Of a stretch of 24,729 bases of DNA, positions 1 through 8,157 are shown piece after piece. The notes under the pieces are model-generated. The model worked only from the letters and a program-made list of their open reading frames with translations, ran no database searches and had not been told where the DNA came from. This DNA comes from DASUGM01 sp036274055 (lineage in GTDB: Bacteria > Acidobacteriota > Vicinamibacteria > Vicinamibacterales > SCN-69-37). Location: positions 1-24,729 of the forward strand of contig DASUGM010000134.1 of assembly GCA_036274055.1 (NCBI GenBank), written 5' to 3'. The position numbers were made by a program, and so were the translations under genes. Each line of letters starts with the position of its first letter. The stretch's first letter is position 1.

Positions 1-1
1 G

Positions 2-883
2 GTGCGCGCCGTTGACGGCCTGAGTTTCGACGTCGCCGCCGGCTCGATCTTCGGCCTGCTCGGGCCCAACGGCGCCGGTAAGAGCACCACGCTCAAGATT
101 CTGACGACGATCGCCGCGCCCACCTCGGGTGCGGCGACGGTGCTCGGCTTCGACGTGGTCACGCACGCCCTCGACGTCCGCAAGCGCATCGCCGTCGTCA
201 CCCAGGACCACGCCACCGAGATCTTCCTGACCGTTCGCGACAACCTGCTGACCTTCGCGCGGTTTCACGGCGTCACCGGCGCCGACGCGCGCCGGCGCGC
301 CGATCGCGTCATCGAGCAGTTCGATCTCGCCAGCGAAGCCCACCGCAAGGCGATGGATCTCTCCGGCGGATTCAAGCGCCGCGTCCAGGTCGGCAAGATG
401 CTGATGGTGGATACGCCGCTGCTGTTTCTCGACGAGTTTTCGACCGGCATGGATCCGATTCTCAAACGCTCGGTGATGAACCTATTGCGCGCCGAGCGCG
501 ACAAGGGCCGCACCATCGTCCTGACGACGCAGATTCTGAGCGAAGCGGAAGAACTCTGCGACGACATCCTGATCGTCAACCACGGCAAGCAGGTCGCGCG
601 CGGGGACCTGCACACACTCAAGCTGCTGTCGGGGGGCGTCTACGAAATCTCGATCACGTTCGAGGCGCTGCCACCGAACGTGCGCGAGCAGCTCGAGGCG
701 CGGCATCCTCTCCGGCTCGAGATCACCGGCACGACCATCGACGTCGCGTTGCGGGAGCCCGAAACCCAGGTGTTCGCGCTGGTCGGCGAGCTGCTGCAGG
801 GCGGCCGCGCCCTGCGCGTCGAAGTCGGCGGCGCCAGTCTCGAGGACATCTTCGTCGAGTTGATGAAAGGCGGCGCGGCGTGA
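2..883 (+). CDS. ABC-2 exporter ATP-binding subunit, DrrA-like (5' end cut by window)
   Basis: This is the nucleotide-binding subunit of an ABC-2 type exporter. It hydrolyses ATP at the inner membrane face to drive the permease encoded next. Counting from the GTG at position 2, Walker A GPNGAGKST is at residues 21-29, the signature LSGG at 120-123, and Walker B LLFLDEFSTG carries D144 and E145. The switch position reads LTTQ (Q177) instead of the common His, a variant I associate with DrrA-type drug-export ATPases. The visible start falls at the beginning of strand 1 of the fold. Family members usually have 15-25 residues more, ending in a KxYG-type A-loop, so the true start lies before the window. 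The stop overlaps the permease start by 4 nt (GTGA), implying translational coupling. The substrate cannot be read from the sequence; lipid, polysaccharide or drug export are all possible. Confidence 0.93.
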   Translation: MRAVDGLSFDVAAGSIFGLLGPNGAGKSTTLKILTTIAAPTSGAATVLGFDVVTHALDVRKRIAVVTQDHATEIFLTVRDNLLTFARFHGVTGADARRRADRVIEQFDLASEAHRKAMDLSGGFKRRVQVGKMLMVDTPLLFLDEFSTGMDPILKRSVMNLLRAERDKGRTIVLTTQILSEAEELCDDILIVNHGKQVARGDLHTLKLLSGGVYEISITFEALPPNVREQLEARHPLRLEITGTTIDVALREPETQVFALVGELLQGGRALRVEVGGASLEDIFVELMKGGAA

Positions 884-1635
884 CCGCGCTCGTCGCCGTC
901 CTGCATCGCGAAGGCCGCATCCGCGCCACCAACTGGGCTTTCATATTCTGGGACATCTTCTATCCGATCGCCTATCTGCTGGTCTTCGGCGTCGGCATGA
1001 ACCACGCGCTCGGTTTTCAGGTGCCGAACACCGGCGTCGACTACGACAGCTTCTTCCTCGCCGGCGTCCTCGGCATGGCGAGCTTCGGCATTGCTTCGAA
1101 CACGGCGTGGTCGTTCTTCATGGACCGCGACAACGGCATGTTCCAGGAAATGCTCACCTATCCGCTGAGCCGCTCGACCTACCTGGTCGGCAAGGTGCTG
1201 TTCAACGCGCTGATCGCCGTCGCGCAGGCGTTGGTGACAGTGGCGCTGGCGATCGTGCTGCTCGGCGTGCACCTCGAGACGCGCGGGCTGCCGCTGCTCG
1301 CCGCCGCGGTCATCGGCGGCACCGCCGGCTGGTTCTTCTTCTACGCGATCTTCGCGCTCCGGATCCGCCGCAACGACGCGTTCAACACCGTGACCTCGGT
1401 GTTCTACTTCGTCTTCCTCTTCTTCAGCTCGATGTTCTATCCGCTCGAGCCGCTGCCGGCGGCCTTCCGCGCCGTCGCGCTCGCCAATCCGATCACCTGG
1501 CAGGTCGACGTCCTGCGCTACGCCACGATCGGCTACGGCGCCCCGCTGCCAATCGCGATCGAGTCGGCCGGATTCGTCGTTTTCAGCGTGATCTCGCTCG
1601 TGCTCGCGTCGCGGGCGTTGCAGCAGCACGAGTAG
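880..1635 (+). CDS. ABC-2 type transporter permease
   Basis: This is the membrane subunit of the exporter, 251 aa, of the ABC2_membrane (DrrB/NodJ/YadH-like) class. It has about six hydrophobic segments. Visible landmarks are a first segment with WDIFYPIAYLLVFGVG, the cytoplasmic motif MFQEMLTYPLSRSTYLVGK that normally contacts the ATPase, an aromatic-rich segment FYFVFLFFSSMFYPLEPLP, and the C-terminal NPITWQVDVLRYA motif typical of the family. It starts at a GTG overlapping the ATPase stop by 4 nt. It ends 46 nt from the end of the convergent helicase gene. I see no clear terminator hairpin in that 46-nt gap. Confidence 0.93.
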   Translation: MTALVAVLHREGRIRATNWAFIFWDIFYPIAYLLVFGVGMNHALGFQVPNTGVDYDSFFLAGVLGMASFGIASNTAWSFFMDRDNGMFQEMLTYPLSRSTYLVGKVLFNALIAVAQALVTVALAIVLLGVHLETRGLPLLAAAVIGGTAGWFFFYAIFALRIRRNDAFNTVTSVFYFVFLFFSSMFYPLEPLPAAFRAVALANPITWQVDVLRYATIGYGAPLPIAIESAGFVVFSVISLVLASRALQQHE

Positions 1636-1681
1636 CGATCGGTCGAGCGTGACGACCGGCGACATTGATATCGTCGTCGCG

Positions 1682-4600
1682 CTACGACAACAGGATCTCG
1701 ATGTCGGTGCGCTGCAGCTGCCGCAACCCGGTGCCATCGCCGTCGATCAGCGCATCGGCCAGGGCGCGTTTCGAGCGCTGCAGTTCGAGGATTTTTTCCT
1801 CGACCGTGTCCCTGGCGATCAAGCGATATGCAAACACCTCGCGCGTCTGACCGATGCGATGGGCGCGATCGATCGCTTGCGCCTCGACGGCGGGATTCCA
1901 CCACGGGTCGAGCAGGAAGACATAGTCGGCCGCGGTCAGGTTGAGGCCGACGCCGCCGGCCTTGAGGCTGATGAGGAACAGCGGCACGCCAGCGTCCTCC
2001 TGAAAGCGACGAACGTGCGCGGCGCGGTCTTTCGTGCGCCCGTCGAGGTAGCCGTAGGGCATTTTCAGCGCATCGAGTTCGCGCTTGAGCAGCGCCAGCA
2101 GCGACGTGAACTGTGAGAACACCAGCGCCTTGTGGCCTTCGGCCACGACTTCGCCGAGCCGCGAGAGCAGCGCCTCGAACTTCGCGGATCCATCGCCGGC
2201 GCGCGACGGAACCACCAGCCCGGAATGACACGCCGCCTGCCGCAGCCGGAGCAGCGCTTCGAGAATGTGCATCTTGGCCTGGCCGACGCCGTCCCGGTCG
2301 ATGCGCGCCAGCACCGAGGTCCGATACTGTCGCCGCAGTCCGTCGTAGATGGCGCGCTCCTTTGGCGCCAGCTCGCAAGTGATCGTCTGCTCGGTGCGCG
2401 CCGGCAGCTCGGGTGCGACCTGCGCCTTGGTGCGGCGCAGGATGAACGGCCGCAGGGCCCGCGACAACAGTTGCCGCTGGCTCGACGCGGTGCCGTCGTT
2501 GGTCGCGAGCGCCCGCTGAAACGCCGCCGCGCGGCCGAGCACGCCGGGGTTCAGGAACTCGAACAGGCTCCACAACTCGCCGAGATGGTTTTCCACCGGC
2601 GTTCCGCTCAGCGCGAGCCGGTGGCGGCCGCGGAGCAGCCGCGCCGCCTTCGCCGTCTGCGTCCCGGCGTTCTTGATTGCCTGGGACTCGTCGAGGATCA
2701 GGTACTCGAACTCGACTTTCGACAGCGCGATGACGTCGCGACGGAGGGTGCCGTAGGTCGTGAGCACGATGTCGCTGGCCGCAAACGTTGCCTCGCCGGC
2801 GGCGCGACTGGGGTGCGAGTGGTCGAGCACGCGGAGGGCGGGCGCGAACCGCGCCGCTTCCTCCAGCCAGTTTTGCACCAGCGACCGCGGGACGACGACG
2901 AGCGACGGCGCCGGCGGCTCGCCGAGGCGGACGCTCTCGGCGCGGCGCCATGCCAGCAGCGCCAGCACCATCACGGTCTTTCCCAGCCCCATGTCGTCGG
3001 CCAGGCAGCCGCCGAATCCGAATCGGCGCAGGAACTGCAGCCATCCGAGTCCCTCGCGTTGGTACTCGCGCAGCCTGCCGGCAAATTCCATGGGCGGGTC
3101 GGCCGACGCGATCGCGGTGAACGACGCCAGTTCCTCCCGTACGCGCGCAAATGCCGCGTCGATCTGAATCGCCGCGTCGTCCTCGCGCTCGGCGAGCAGC
3201 GCATCCAGCAGGGCGGTCTGGGTGCGGCGGAACCGTAACCGGCCATCGACAGCCTCGGCCGCCGCCGTCAATCCGGCATATCGCGCCAGCCACGCCTCCG
3301 GCACGATGCCGATGCTGCCATCGCCGAGCCGAACTCCAGCCGGTCCGCCCGGCGCCTGTAGCACCTCGGCCAGCGTTGCCGCCGCGTCGCCGAAATCCAC
3401 GCGCGCATCCAAATCAAACCAGTCGATGCCGGATGAAACGCCGAGGCGGACCCCGGTCGCGACCCGATACCGTCGACCATCGGCCTCCACATGCCACCCT
3501 TCGGCCACGAGTGCTCGAACGATCTCGGGCAGCGCCCGGGCCGATACCTCGAGCCGCGGGCGGCGCTGATAGGCGTCGTAACCCGTCGCCACGCCGGCAC
3601 CGATCGCCCGCGCATGAAAGGCACGTTCGGCTTCAGGGTCTCGATGGATCAGCCGCCGGCGCTGGCGATCGAAGAACGTCGAGCCGACGACGTCGGTGTC
3701 GATGATCGTCCCGGCGTAATTCTGGGCGAGCGTCGCGACCAGACGGTTGCCGTACGTCGTGCTCACGCGCAGCATCGGTTGCGGTGCGGATCGCACCTCC
3801 TCGACGCGGAGTGTGTCGGGGAGATCGGCGCCGCCGATGCCGTCGCGCGCGAGCGCTTCGGCCAGCGCCGTGGCGTCTTTCTCCAGGATGTCGATCGCGC
3901 CCAGGTCCGGCATCGCACGGATTGCGGCGAGGGCCGCCTTTCCATGCGACAGATCGAGCCTCGCCGCCGCCCGTGTCGTGATCAGGTAGCCGGTGGTCAG
4001 GATCAGCGCCGGCTCGTGGACGTCCAGCCGTTCGCCGTCGCGTTGGAACGTGCCGCCAACCCGGAAGCCGCTGGCGGTGGCGGTAACGTGGACGGCGAAC
4101 GTCCACGGATCGCCCTCGTCCCACTGCAGCTGGTGCAGCGCGCCGGCGTCGCGGTCCTTGAGGAAGGCGCGGCCACTACGCGCAAGGAGCGGCAGCAACT
4201 CGTGGGTCAGCGCGTCGGACAGCACGAACGACCGGTGCCGCGGCGCCGGTCCGGCGAGCAGGGTCCAGTCGTACGGCGTCGACGGCCGTGCGCCGATCAG
4301 CGACGACAGCAGCCGCCGGTCCCACGCCGGCGCGACCAGGGCGTCGTCGGCGGAGATGCCGACCGGCTTTGGCTTTGTCCACTGGCCGTCCTGCTTCCGG
4401 CGGCGCGTCATCAACGCGATCACCAGGCCGCTCGCGTTCTGCCGCGAGACGACGGCGTCGACGACGTACATCAGTTCGGCGTCGACGTGGCGCCACGTCC
4501 GCGGCGGATCGATGGCGGCTGTGTGATGCGCGCGCAGCGCCGAGAGGAAGCGGCTGCCAGCGGCCGCTGGCGCCCCAACCCGCGCGTGGTTCGTTCCGGT

Positions 4601-5080
4601 GGAGGTCTGTCTGGCGGCCCAGTACCTGCGCATGTGCGCCGCCTTTTGCAGGCGCTCCCCGATCTCGAGCCCTGATTCGGCGTCACCCTCGTCTTCGTCG
4701 TCGAAGTCGTCCTCGTCGCCGTCGTCGTCGACTGAGGTGAACGAGAGCCAGACGCGATCGCGTTCGAGAGGCGCGCCGTCGCCGGTCAGCAATCCGCGAC
4801 GATCAGCGATCAGGACCAGCGCCCACAGGTGTTTGCAGGCCTCGCGGCCGAAGGCCGGGCAGGTGCAGGTGACGTCGAAGCGGACGCCATTACGCTCGAT
4901 TGATCTGGCGATGGTCGTTCGGTAGCGCTCGCTGCCCAGGACATGGGCGTCTGCGCGATTCGCATCGCCTGCGAGGACGCGGACGACGGTGTCGTTGGCG
5001 TAGTAGCGGCCCCGACTCCGGGTTTTCGCGGTGAATTCTGCGGCAAGCGCGGCCTCGAGCGACATCGGCGTGGATCTCAT
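1682..5080 (-). CDS. SNF2-family helicase with N-terminal SWIM zinc finger
   Basis: This is a large superfamily-2 ATPase, 1132 aa from the ATG at 5080, expected to translocate on or remodel double-stranded DNA or protein-DNA complexes. A SWIM zinc finger sits near the N-terminus (C72-x-C74-x7-C82-x-H84), followed by a strongly acidic linker (about 118-134) and a long region with no motif I can name. The C-terminal half is a complete SNF2 motor: motif I DDMGLGKT (695-702), a DESQ box in place of DEAH (797-800), and motif VI QAIDRAHRIGQ (1068-1078) with the arginine finger R1075. The reading frame stays open upstream to 5176, but those residues are Arg/Pro-rich and lie in the divergent intergenic region. 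ATG 5080 or ATG 5065 is more likely, though neither has a strong Shine-Dalgarno. It is transcribed divergently from yebC. Its cellular role is unknown; repair or relief of transcription conflicts is plausible. Confidence 0.93.
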   Translation of the reverse strand: MRSTPMSLEAALAAEFTAKTRSRGRYYANDTVVRVLAGDANRADAHVLGSERYRTTIARSIERNGVRFDVTCTCPAFGREACKHLWALVLIADRRGLLTGDGAPLERDRVWLSFTSVDDDGDEDDFDDEDEGDAESGLEIGERLQKAAHMRRYWAARQTSTGTNHARVGAPAAAGSRFLSALRAHHTAAIDPPRTWRHVDAELMYVVDAVVSRQNASGLVIALMTRRRKQDGQWTKPKPVGISADDALVAPAWDRRLLSSLIGARPSTPYDWTLLAGPAPRHRSFVLSDALTHELLPLLARSGRAFLKDRDAGALHQLQWDEGDPWTFAVHVTATASGFRVGGTFQRDGERLDVHEPALILTTGYLITTRAAARLDLSHGKAALAAIRAMPDLGAIDILEKDATALAEALARDGIGGADLPDTLRVEEVRSAPQPMLRVSTTYGNRLVATLAQNYAGTIIDTDVVGSTFFDRQRRRLIHRDPEAERAFHARAIGAGVATGYDAYQRRPRLEVSARALPEIVRALVAEGWHVEADGRRYRVATGVRLGVSSGIDWFDLDARVDFGDAAATLAEVLQAPGGPAGVRLGDGSIGIVPEAWLARYAGLTAAAEAVDGRLRFRRTQTALLDALLAEREDDAAIQIDAAFARVREELASFTAIASADPPMEFAGRLREYQREGLGWLQFLRRFGFGGCLADDMGLGKTVMVLALLAWRRAESVRLGEPPAPSLVVVPRSLVQNWLEEAARFAPALRVLDHSHPSRAAGEATFAASDIVLTTYGTLRRDVIALSKVEFEYLILDESQAIKNAGTQTAKAARLLRGRHRLALSGTPVENHLGELWSLFEFLNPGVLGRAAAFQRALATNDGTASSQRQLLSRALRPFILRRTKAQVAPELPARTEQTITCELAPKERAIYDGLRRQYRTSVLARIDRDGVGQAKMHILEALLRLRQAACHSGLVVPSRAGDGSAKFEALLSRLGEVVAEGHKALVFSQFTSLLALLKRELDALKMPYGYLDGRTKDRAAHVRRFQEDAGVPLFLISLKAGGVGLNLTAADYVFLLDPWWNPAVEAQAIDRAHRIGQTREVFAYRLIARDTVEEKILELQRSKRALADALIDGDGTGLRQLQRTDIEILLS

Positions 5081-5181
5081 CAGGATACCGGAGACGAGGC
5101 GCTCGGTCTGCAGGTGCCGGGAAGCACGCCGCGGACCTGGGGGCCGTACCCGGTGCCGGCTACCCGCGGCCCGCACCCTGA

Positions 5182-5190
5182 TGCTAGAAT
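5182..5190 (+). promoter_or_regulatory. extended -10 promoter for the yebC-ruv-fabH operon
   Basis: TGCTAGAAT fits an extended -10 element (TGn followed by TAGAAT, five of six to TATAAT). It predicts a start near 5197 and a leader of about 50 nt. There is no convincing -35 at the usual spacing, which extended -10 promoters can tolerate. A purine-rich stretch GAGAGAGA (5234-5241) just before the yebC ATG can serve as the ribosome-binding site. A very similar TGCTAAAGT lies before the tRNA at 14390, which supports this being the local housekeeping motif. Confidence 0.5.
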
Positions 5191-5247
5191 TTTGGGTCCG
5201 CTAGGCAATCTTCTCGCGGCAATCAGGGTCGAAAGAGAGAGAACCTC

Positions 5248-5997
5248 ATGTCCGGCCATTCCAAGTGGCACACCATCAAGCACAAGAAGGGCGCGGCCGA
5301 CGCCAAGCGCGGCAAGATCTTCACGCGCATCATCAAGGAACTCACGGTCGCGGCGCGTAACGGGGGCGGCGACCCCGACATGAACCCGCGGCTCCGCACC
5401 ATCATCGCGGACGCCAAGCAGGTCAACATGCCGGCCGACAACATCAAGCGCGCGATCCGGCGCGGCACCGGCGAAGAAGAAGGCGTCAGCTACGACGAGG
5501 TGACCTACGAGGGCTACGGCCCCGGCGGCGTCGCCATCCTCATCGAGGCCCTGACCGACAACAAGAACCGGACGGTCGGCGAAATCCGCCACACGATGAC
5601 CAAGTGGGGCGGCAAGCTCGGCGACCCGAACAGCGTCGCGCGGATGTTCCACAAACGCGGCCAGATCGTCGTCGAGAAATCCAAGGCCACCGAGGACGCG
5701 TTGATGTCGGCCGTACTCGATGCCGGCGCCGACGACATGAGCGACGACGGCGAGGCCTGGGAAATCGTCACCGCGCCGGATACCTACGCGGCCGTGCTCG
5801 AAGCGGTCAAGGCGCTCGGCGTCGAACCCGCCTCCGCACAGGTTGCGATGGTGCCGAGCGAGTACATCAAGCTCGAAGGCAAGCAGGCCCAGCAGATGCT
5901 GAAGCTGATGGACGCGCTCGAGGAAAACGACGACACCAAGAACGTCTGGTCGAACTTCGACGTCGACGAGAAGGAAATCGAGGCCTCGCTGGCGTGA
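5248..5997 (+). CDS. yebC: YebC/PmpR family protein
   Basis: This is a 249-aa protein of the YebC/TACO1 family. Members have been described as DNA-binding regulators (PmpR) and as translation factors acting on difficult nascent peptides; the sequence alone does not decide which applies. The hallmark N-terminus MSGHSKWHTIKHKKG and the motif KIFTRIIKELTVAAR are present. So are the GYGPGGVAILIEALTDN loop and the acidic C-terminal end. The length is typical and no domain is missing. The ATG has a GAGA-type Shine-Dalgarno at the right distance. Its stop overlaps the ruvC GTG by 4 nt. The yebC-ruvC-ruvA-ruvB order is widely conserved in bacteria, so this assignment is secure. Confidence 0.97.
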   Translation: MSGHSKWHTIKHKKGAADAKRGKIFTRIIKELTVAARNGGGDPDMNPRLRTIIADAKQVNMPADNIKRAIRRGTGEEEGVSYDEVTYEGYGPGGVAILIEALTDNKNRTVGEIRHTMTKWGGKLGDPNSVARMFHKRGQIVVEKSKATEDALMSAVLDAGADDMSDDGEAWEIVTAPDTYAAVLEAVKALGVEPASAQVAMVPSEYIKLEGKQAQQMLKLMDALEENDDTKNVWSNFDVDEKEIEASLA

Positions 5998-6554
5998 GGA
6001 TCTTCGGGATCGATCCCGGGTCCATCCGCACAGGCTACGGCTGCGTCGAGACTGACGGCACTCGCCATCGACTGGTGTTGTGCGGCGCGATTCGTACGCC
6101 GGCGCGGGAAGCGCTGGCGCCGCGGCTCAAGCGCATTCACGAACAGCTCCTGCAATTCATCGCCGAGGCCGCGCCCGACTGCGTCGTCGTCGAGAATCTG
6201 TTTCATGCGAAGCATGCCCGCAGCGCGCTGATTCTCGGCCACGCGCGCGGCGTGGCGGTGCTGGCCGCCGTGCAATCCAGACTGCCCGTGCTCGAATACA
6301 CGCCCGCTGAAATCAAGATGGCCGTCGTCGGCTACGGCCGCGCCGAGAAAGCCCAGATGCAGCAGATGGTCAAGCTGCTGCTCGGCCTCGACGCGCTGCC
6401 GTCTCCGTACGACGCCGCAGACGCGCTCGCCGTCGCCATCTGCCACGCGCATGCCTCGGGACCGGCGGTCAAGGCCTCGGGCCGCGCGCCGCGGCATCTG
6501 CGCAGCTGGCGCCACGCGCGCGTCGCCGACCTCGGACGCCGCCAGACCCCGTGA
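5994..6554 (+). CDS. ruvC: crossover junction endodeoxyribonuclease RuvC
   Basis: RuvC is the Holliday-junction resolvase. It works as a dimer and nicks symmetrically within the RuvABC complex. The protein is 186 aa from a GTG that overlaps the yebC stop by 4 nt. Starts further upstream in the same frame would run through yebC and are rejected because FGIDPG at residues 4-9 must be near the N-terminus. The four metal-binding acidic residues are all visible: D7 (GIDPG), E67 (VVVENLF), D140 and D143 (YDAADALA). The C-terminal 30 residues are Arg/Ser-rich and not conserved. It ends in a GTGA overlap with ruvA. Confidence 0.97.
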   Translation: MRIFGIDPGSIRTGYGCVETDGTRHRLVLCGAIRTPAREALAPRLKRIHEQLLQFIAEAAPDCVVVENLFHAKHARSALILGHARGVAVLAAVQSRLPVLEYTPAEIKMAVVGYGRAEKAQMQQMVKLLLGLDALPSPYDAADALAVAICHAHASGPAVKASGRAPRHLRSWRHARVADLGRRQTP

Positions 6555-7144
6555 TCGCGCATCTCACCGGCACGCTTCTCGAAAAGCACGTGCAACGCCT
6601 GGTCGTCGACGTCGGCGGCGTCGGTTACGACGTCCAGGTGCCGCTGTCGACGTTCTACGCGGTCGGGGATCCCGGCGCGCGCATCGCGCTGCGGATCCAC
6701 ACTCACGTCCGCGAAGACGCGTTGCAGTTGTTCGGCTTCCTGACGCCGCTCGAATTGACGATGTTCGAGCGCCTGCTCAGCGTCCAGGGCATCGGGCCGA
6801 AGGTCGCGCTGTCGGTGCTCTCCGGGATCGAGCCCGGCGATCTCGTCCGCGCGATCCGCAACAGCGACGTCGCCCGACTGGTGAAAATTCCCGGCGTCGG
6901 CCGCAAGACCGGTGAGCGGCTGGTGCTCGAGTTGAAGGATCGGCTGCCGGATGCCGCCGCGCCGATCGACGACGCGCCGGTCGAGGGTGGCGATTTGCGC
7001 GACGACGTGCTGTCGGCGCTCGGCAACCTTGGCTATCAGCGCATCGCCGCGGAAAAATCGGTCGATCGGGTCCTCAAGAGCAAAGACGCGCCGGAGACGT
7101 TTGAAGCGCTGCTCCGCGACGTCCTGAAAGTGATGGCGGGATGA
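6551..7144 (+). CDS. ruvA: Holliday junction branch migration protein RuvA
   Basis: RuvA binds the four-way junction as a tetramer and loads the RuvB motor. The protein is 197 aa, the usual length. It shows the N-terminal OB-fold (MIAHLTGTLLEK...VVDVGGVGYDVQVP). Two helix-hairpin-helix motifs follow: LSVQGIGPKVAL (76-87) and VKIPGVGRKTGERL (111-124). A flexible acidic linker (about 135-150) leads to domain III, which contacts RuvB (about 150-197). The GTG start overlaps ruvC and the stop overlaps the ruvB ATG (ATGA), so the three ruv genes are translationally coupled. Confidence 0.97.
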   Translation: MIAHLTGTLLEKHVQRLVVDVGGVGYDVQVPLSTFYAVGDPGARIALRIHTHVREDALQLFGFLTPLELTMFERLLSVQGIGPKVALSVLSGIEPGDLVRAIRNSDVARLVKIPGVGRKTGERLVLELKDRLPDAAAPIDDAPVEGGDLRDDVLSALGNLGYQRIAAEKSVDRVLKSKDAPETFEALLRDVLKVMAG

Positions 7145-8157
7145 CCGACGATCGCCTCGTCAACGCGCGGCCGGTCGACGACGACGCGCAGTACGACGCC
7201 GGGCTGCGGCCGCGAACACTGGCCGACTACATCGGTCAGGCGCGCGTCCGCGAGAACTTGATCGTGTCGATCTCGGCGGCGCGGCAACGGAACGAAGCGC
7301 TCGACCACGTCCTGCTCTACGGCCCGCCCGGTCTCGGCAAGACGACGCTCGCCTACGTCATCGCCAACGAGATGGGCGTCTCGGTGCGCGCGACCTCGGG
7401 GCCGGTGCTCGAAAAGCCCGGCGACCTGGTCGCGATCCTCACCAACCTCAAAGAGCGCGAAGTGCTGTTCATCGACGAAATCCACCGGCTCAGCCCGGTG
7501 ATCGAAGAGCATCTGTACCCGGCGATGGAAGACTTCGAGGCCGACATCATGATCGGCCAGGGCCCCGGCGCGCGCTCGGTGAAAGTGCCGCTGCAGCCGT
7601 TCACGCTGATCGGCGCGACGACGCGCGCGGGCCTGCTGACATCGCCGTTGCGGGCGCGGTTCGGGATCACGCACCGGCTCGACTTCTACGAAGAGCGCGA
7701 TTTGCTGACCATCGTCACGCGATCGGCGCGGATCCTCAACGTCGCGATCGCGCCTGAGGCCGCCGCCGAGCTGGCGCGTCGGTCGCGCGGCACGCCGCGC
7801 ATCGCCAACCGGCTGCTGCGTCGCGTCCGCGACTTCGCCGAAGTGCGCGCCGACGGCAAGATCAGCGCGTCGGTCTGCCACGACGCGCTGCAGCTGCTGG
7901 AAGTGGACGAGCACGGATTCGACGAATCGGATCGCCGTCTCCTGCGGACGATCATCGACAAGTTCGGCGGCGGTCCGGTCGGGCTCAACAGCCTCGCCGC
8001 CGCCATCGGCGAAGAAAAAGACGCGATCGAGGACATCTACGAGCCGTTCCTGATTCAAATCGGCTTCATCGATCGCACGCCGCGCGGCCGGGTGGCGACC
8101 GCGCGCGCCTATCAATACTTCGGGCTCAGCGCGCCCGGGAAGGAACGACTGTGGTGA
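7141..8157 (+). CDS. ruvB: Holliday junction branch migration ATPase RuvB
   Basis: RuvB is the hexameric AAA+ motor that pumps DNA through the RuvA-bound junction. The protein is 338 aa and complete. Walker A GPPGLGKT is at 61-68, Walker B FIDEIHRL carries D112 and E113, sensor 1 GATTR is at 158-162, and the arginine-finger stretch SPLRARFG is near 168-175. The C-terminal winged helix contains the usual GGGPVGLNSLAAAIGE and PFLIQIGFIDRTPRGR motifs. It begins in an ATGA overlap with ruvA. It ends in overlap with the fabH start region (GTGGTGA), so fabH is coupled to this DNA-repair operon. Confidence 0.98.
   Translation: MTDDRLVNARPVDDDAQYDAGLRPRTLADYIGQARVRENLIVSISAARQRNEALDHVLLYGPPGLGKTTLAYVIANEMGVSVRATSGPVLEKPGDLVAILTNLKEREVLFIDEIHRLSPVIEEHLYPAMEDFEADIMIGQGPGARSVKVPLQPFTLIGATTRAGLLTSPLRARFGITHRLDFYEERDLLTIVTRSARILNVAIAPEAAAELARRSRGTPRIANRLLRRVRDFAEVRADGKISASVCHDALQLLEVDEHGFDESDRRLLRTIIDKFGGGPVGLNSLAAAIGEEKDAIEDIYEPFLIQIGFIDRTPRGRVATARAYQYFGLSAPGKERLW

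Noticed and set aside
1636..1681. Terminator between the ABC permease and helicase genes.
   Set aside because: Only a weak GACGA/TCGTC pairing is visible, without a T-tract on either strand.
5081..5176. N-terminal extension of the SNF2 helicase.
   Set aside because: The frame is open, but the residues are Arg/Pro-rich and unlike the family, and internal ATG codons at 5080 and 5065 fit better. The stretch is more likely leader DNA of the divergent promoters.
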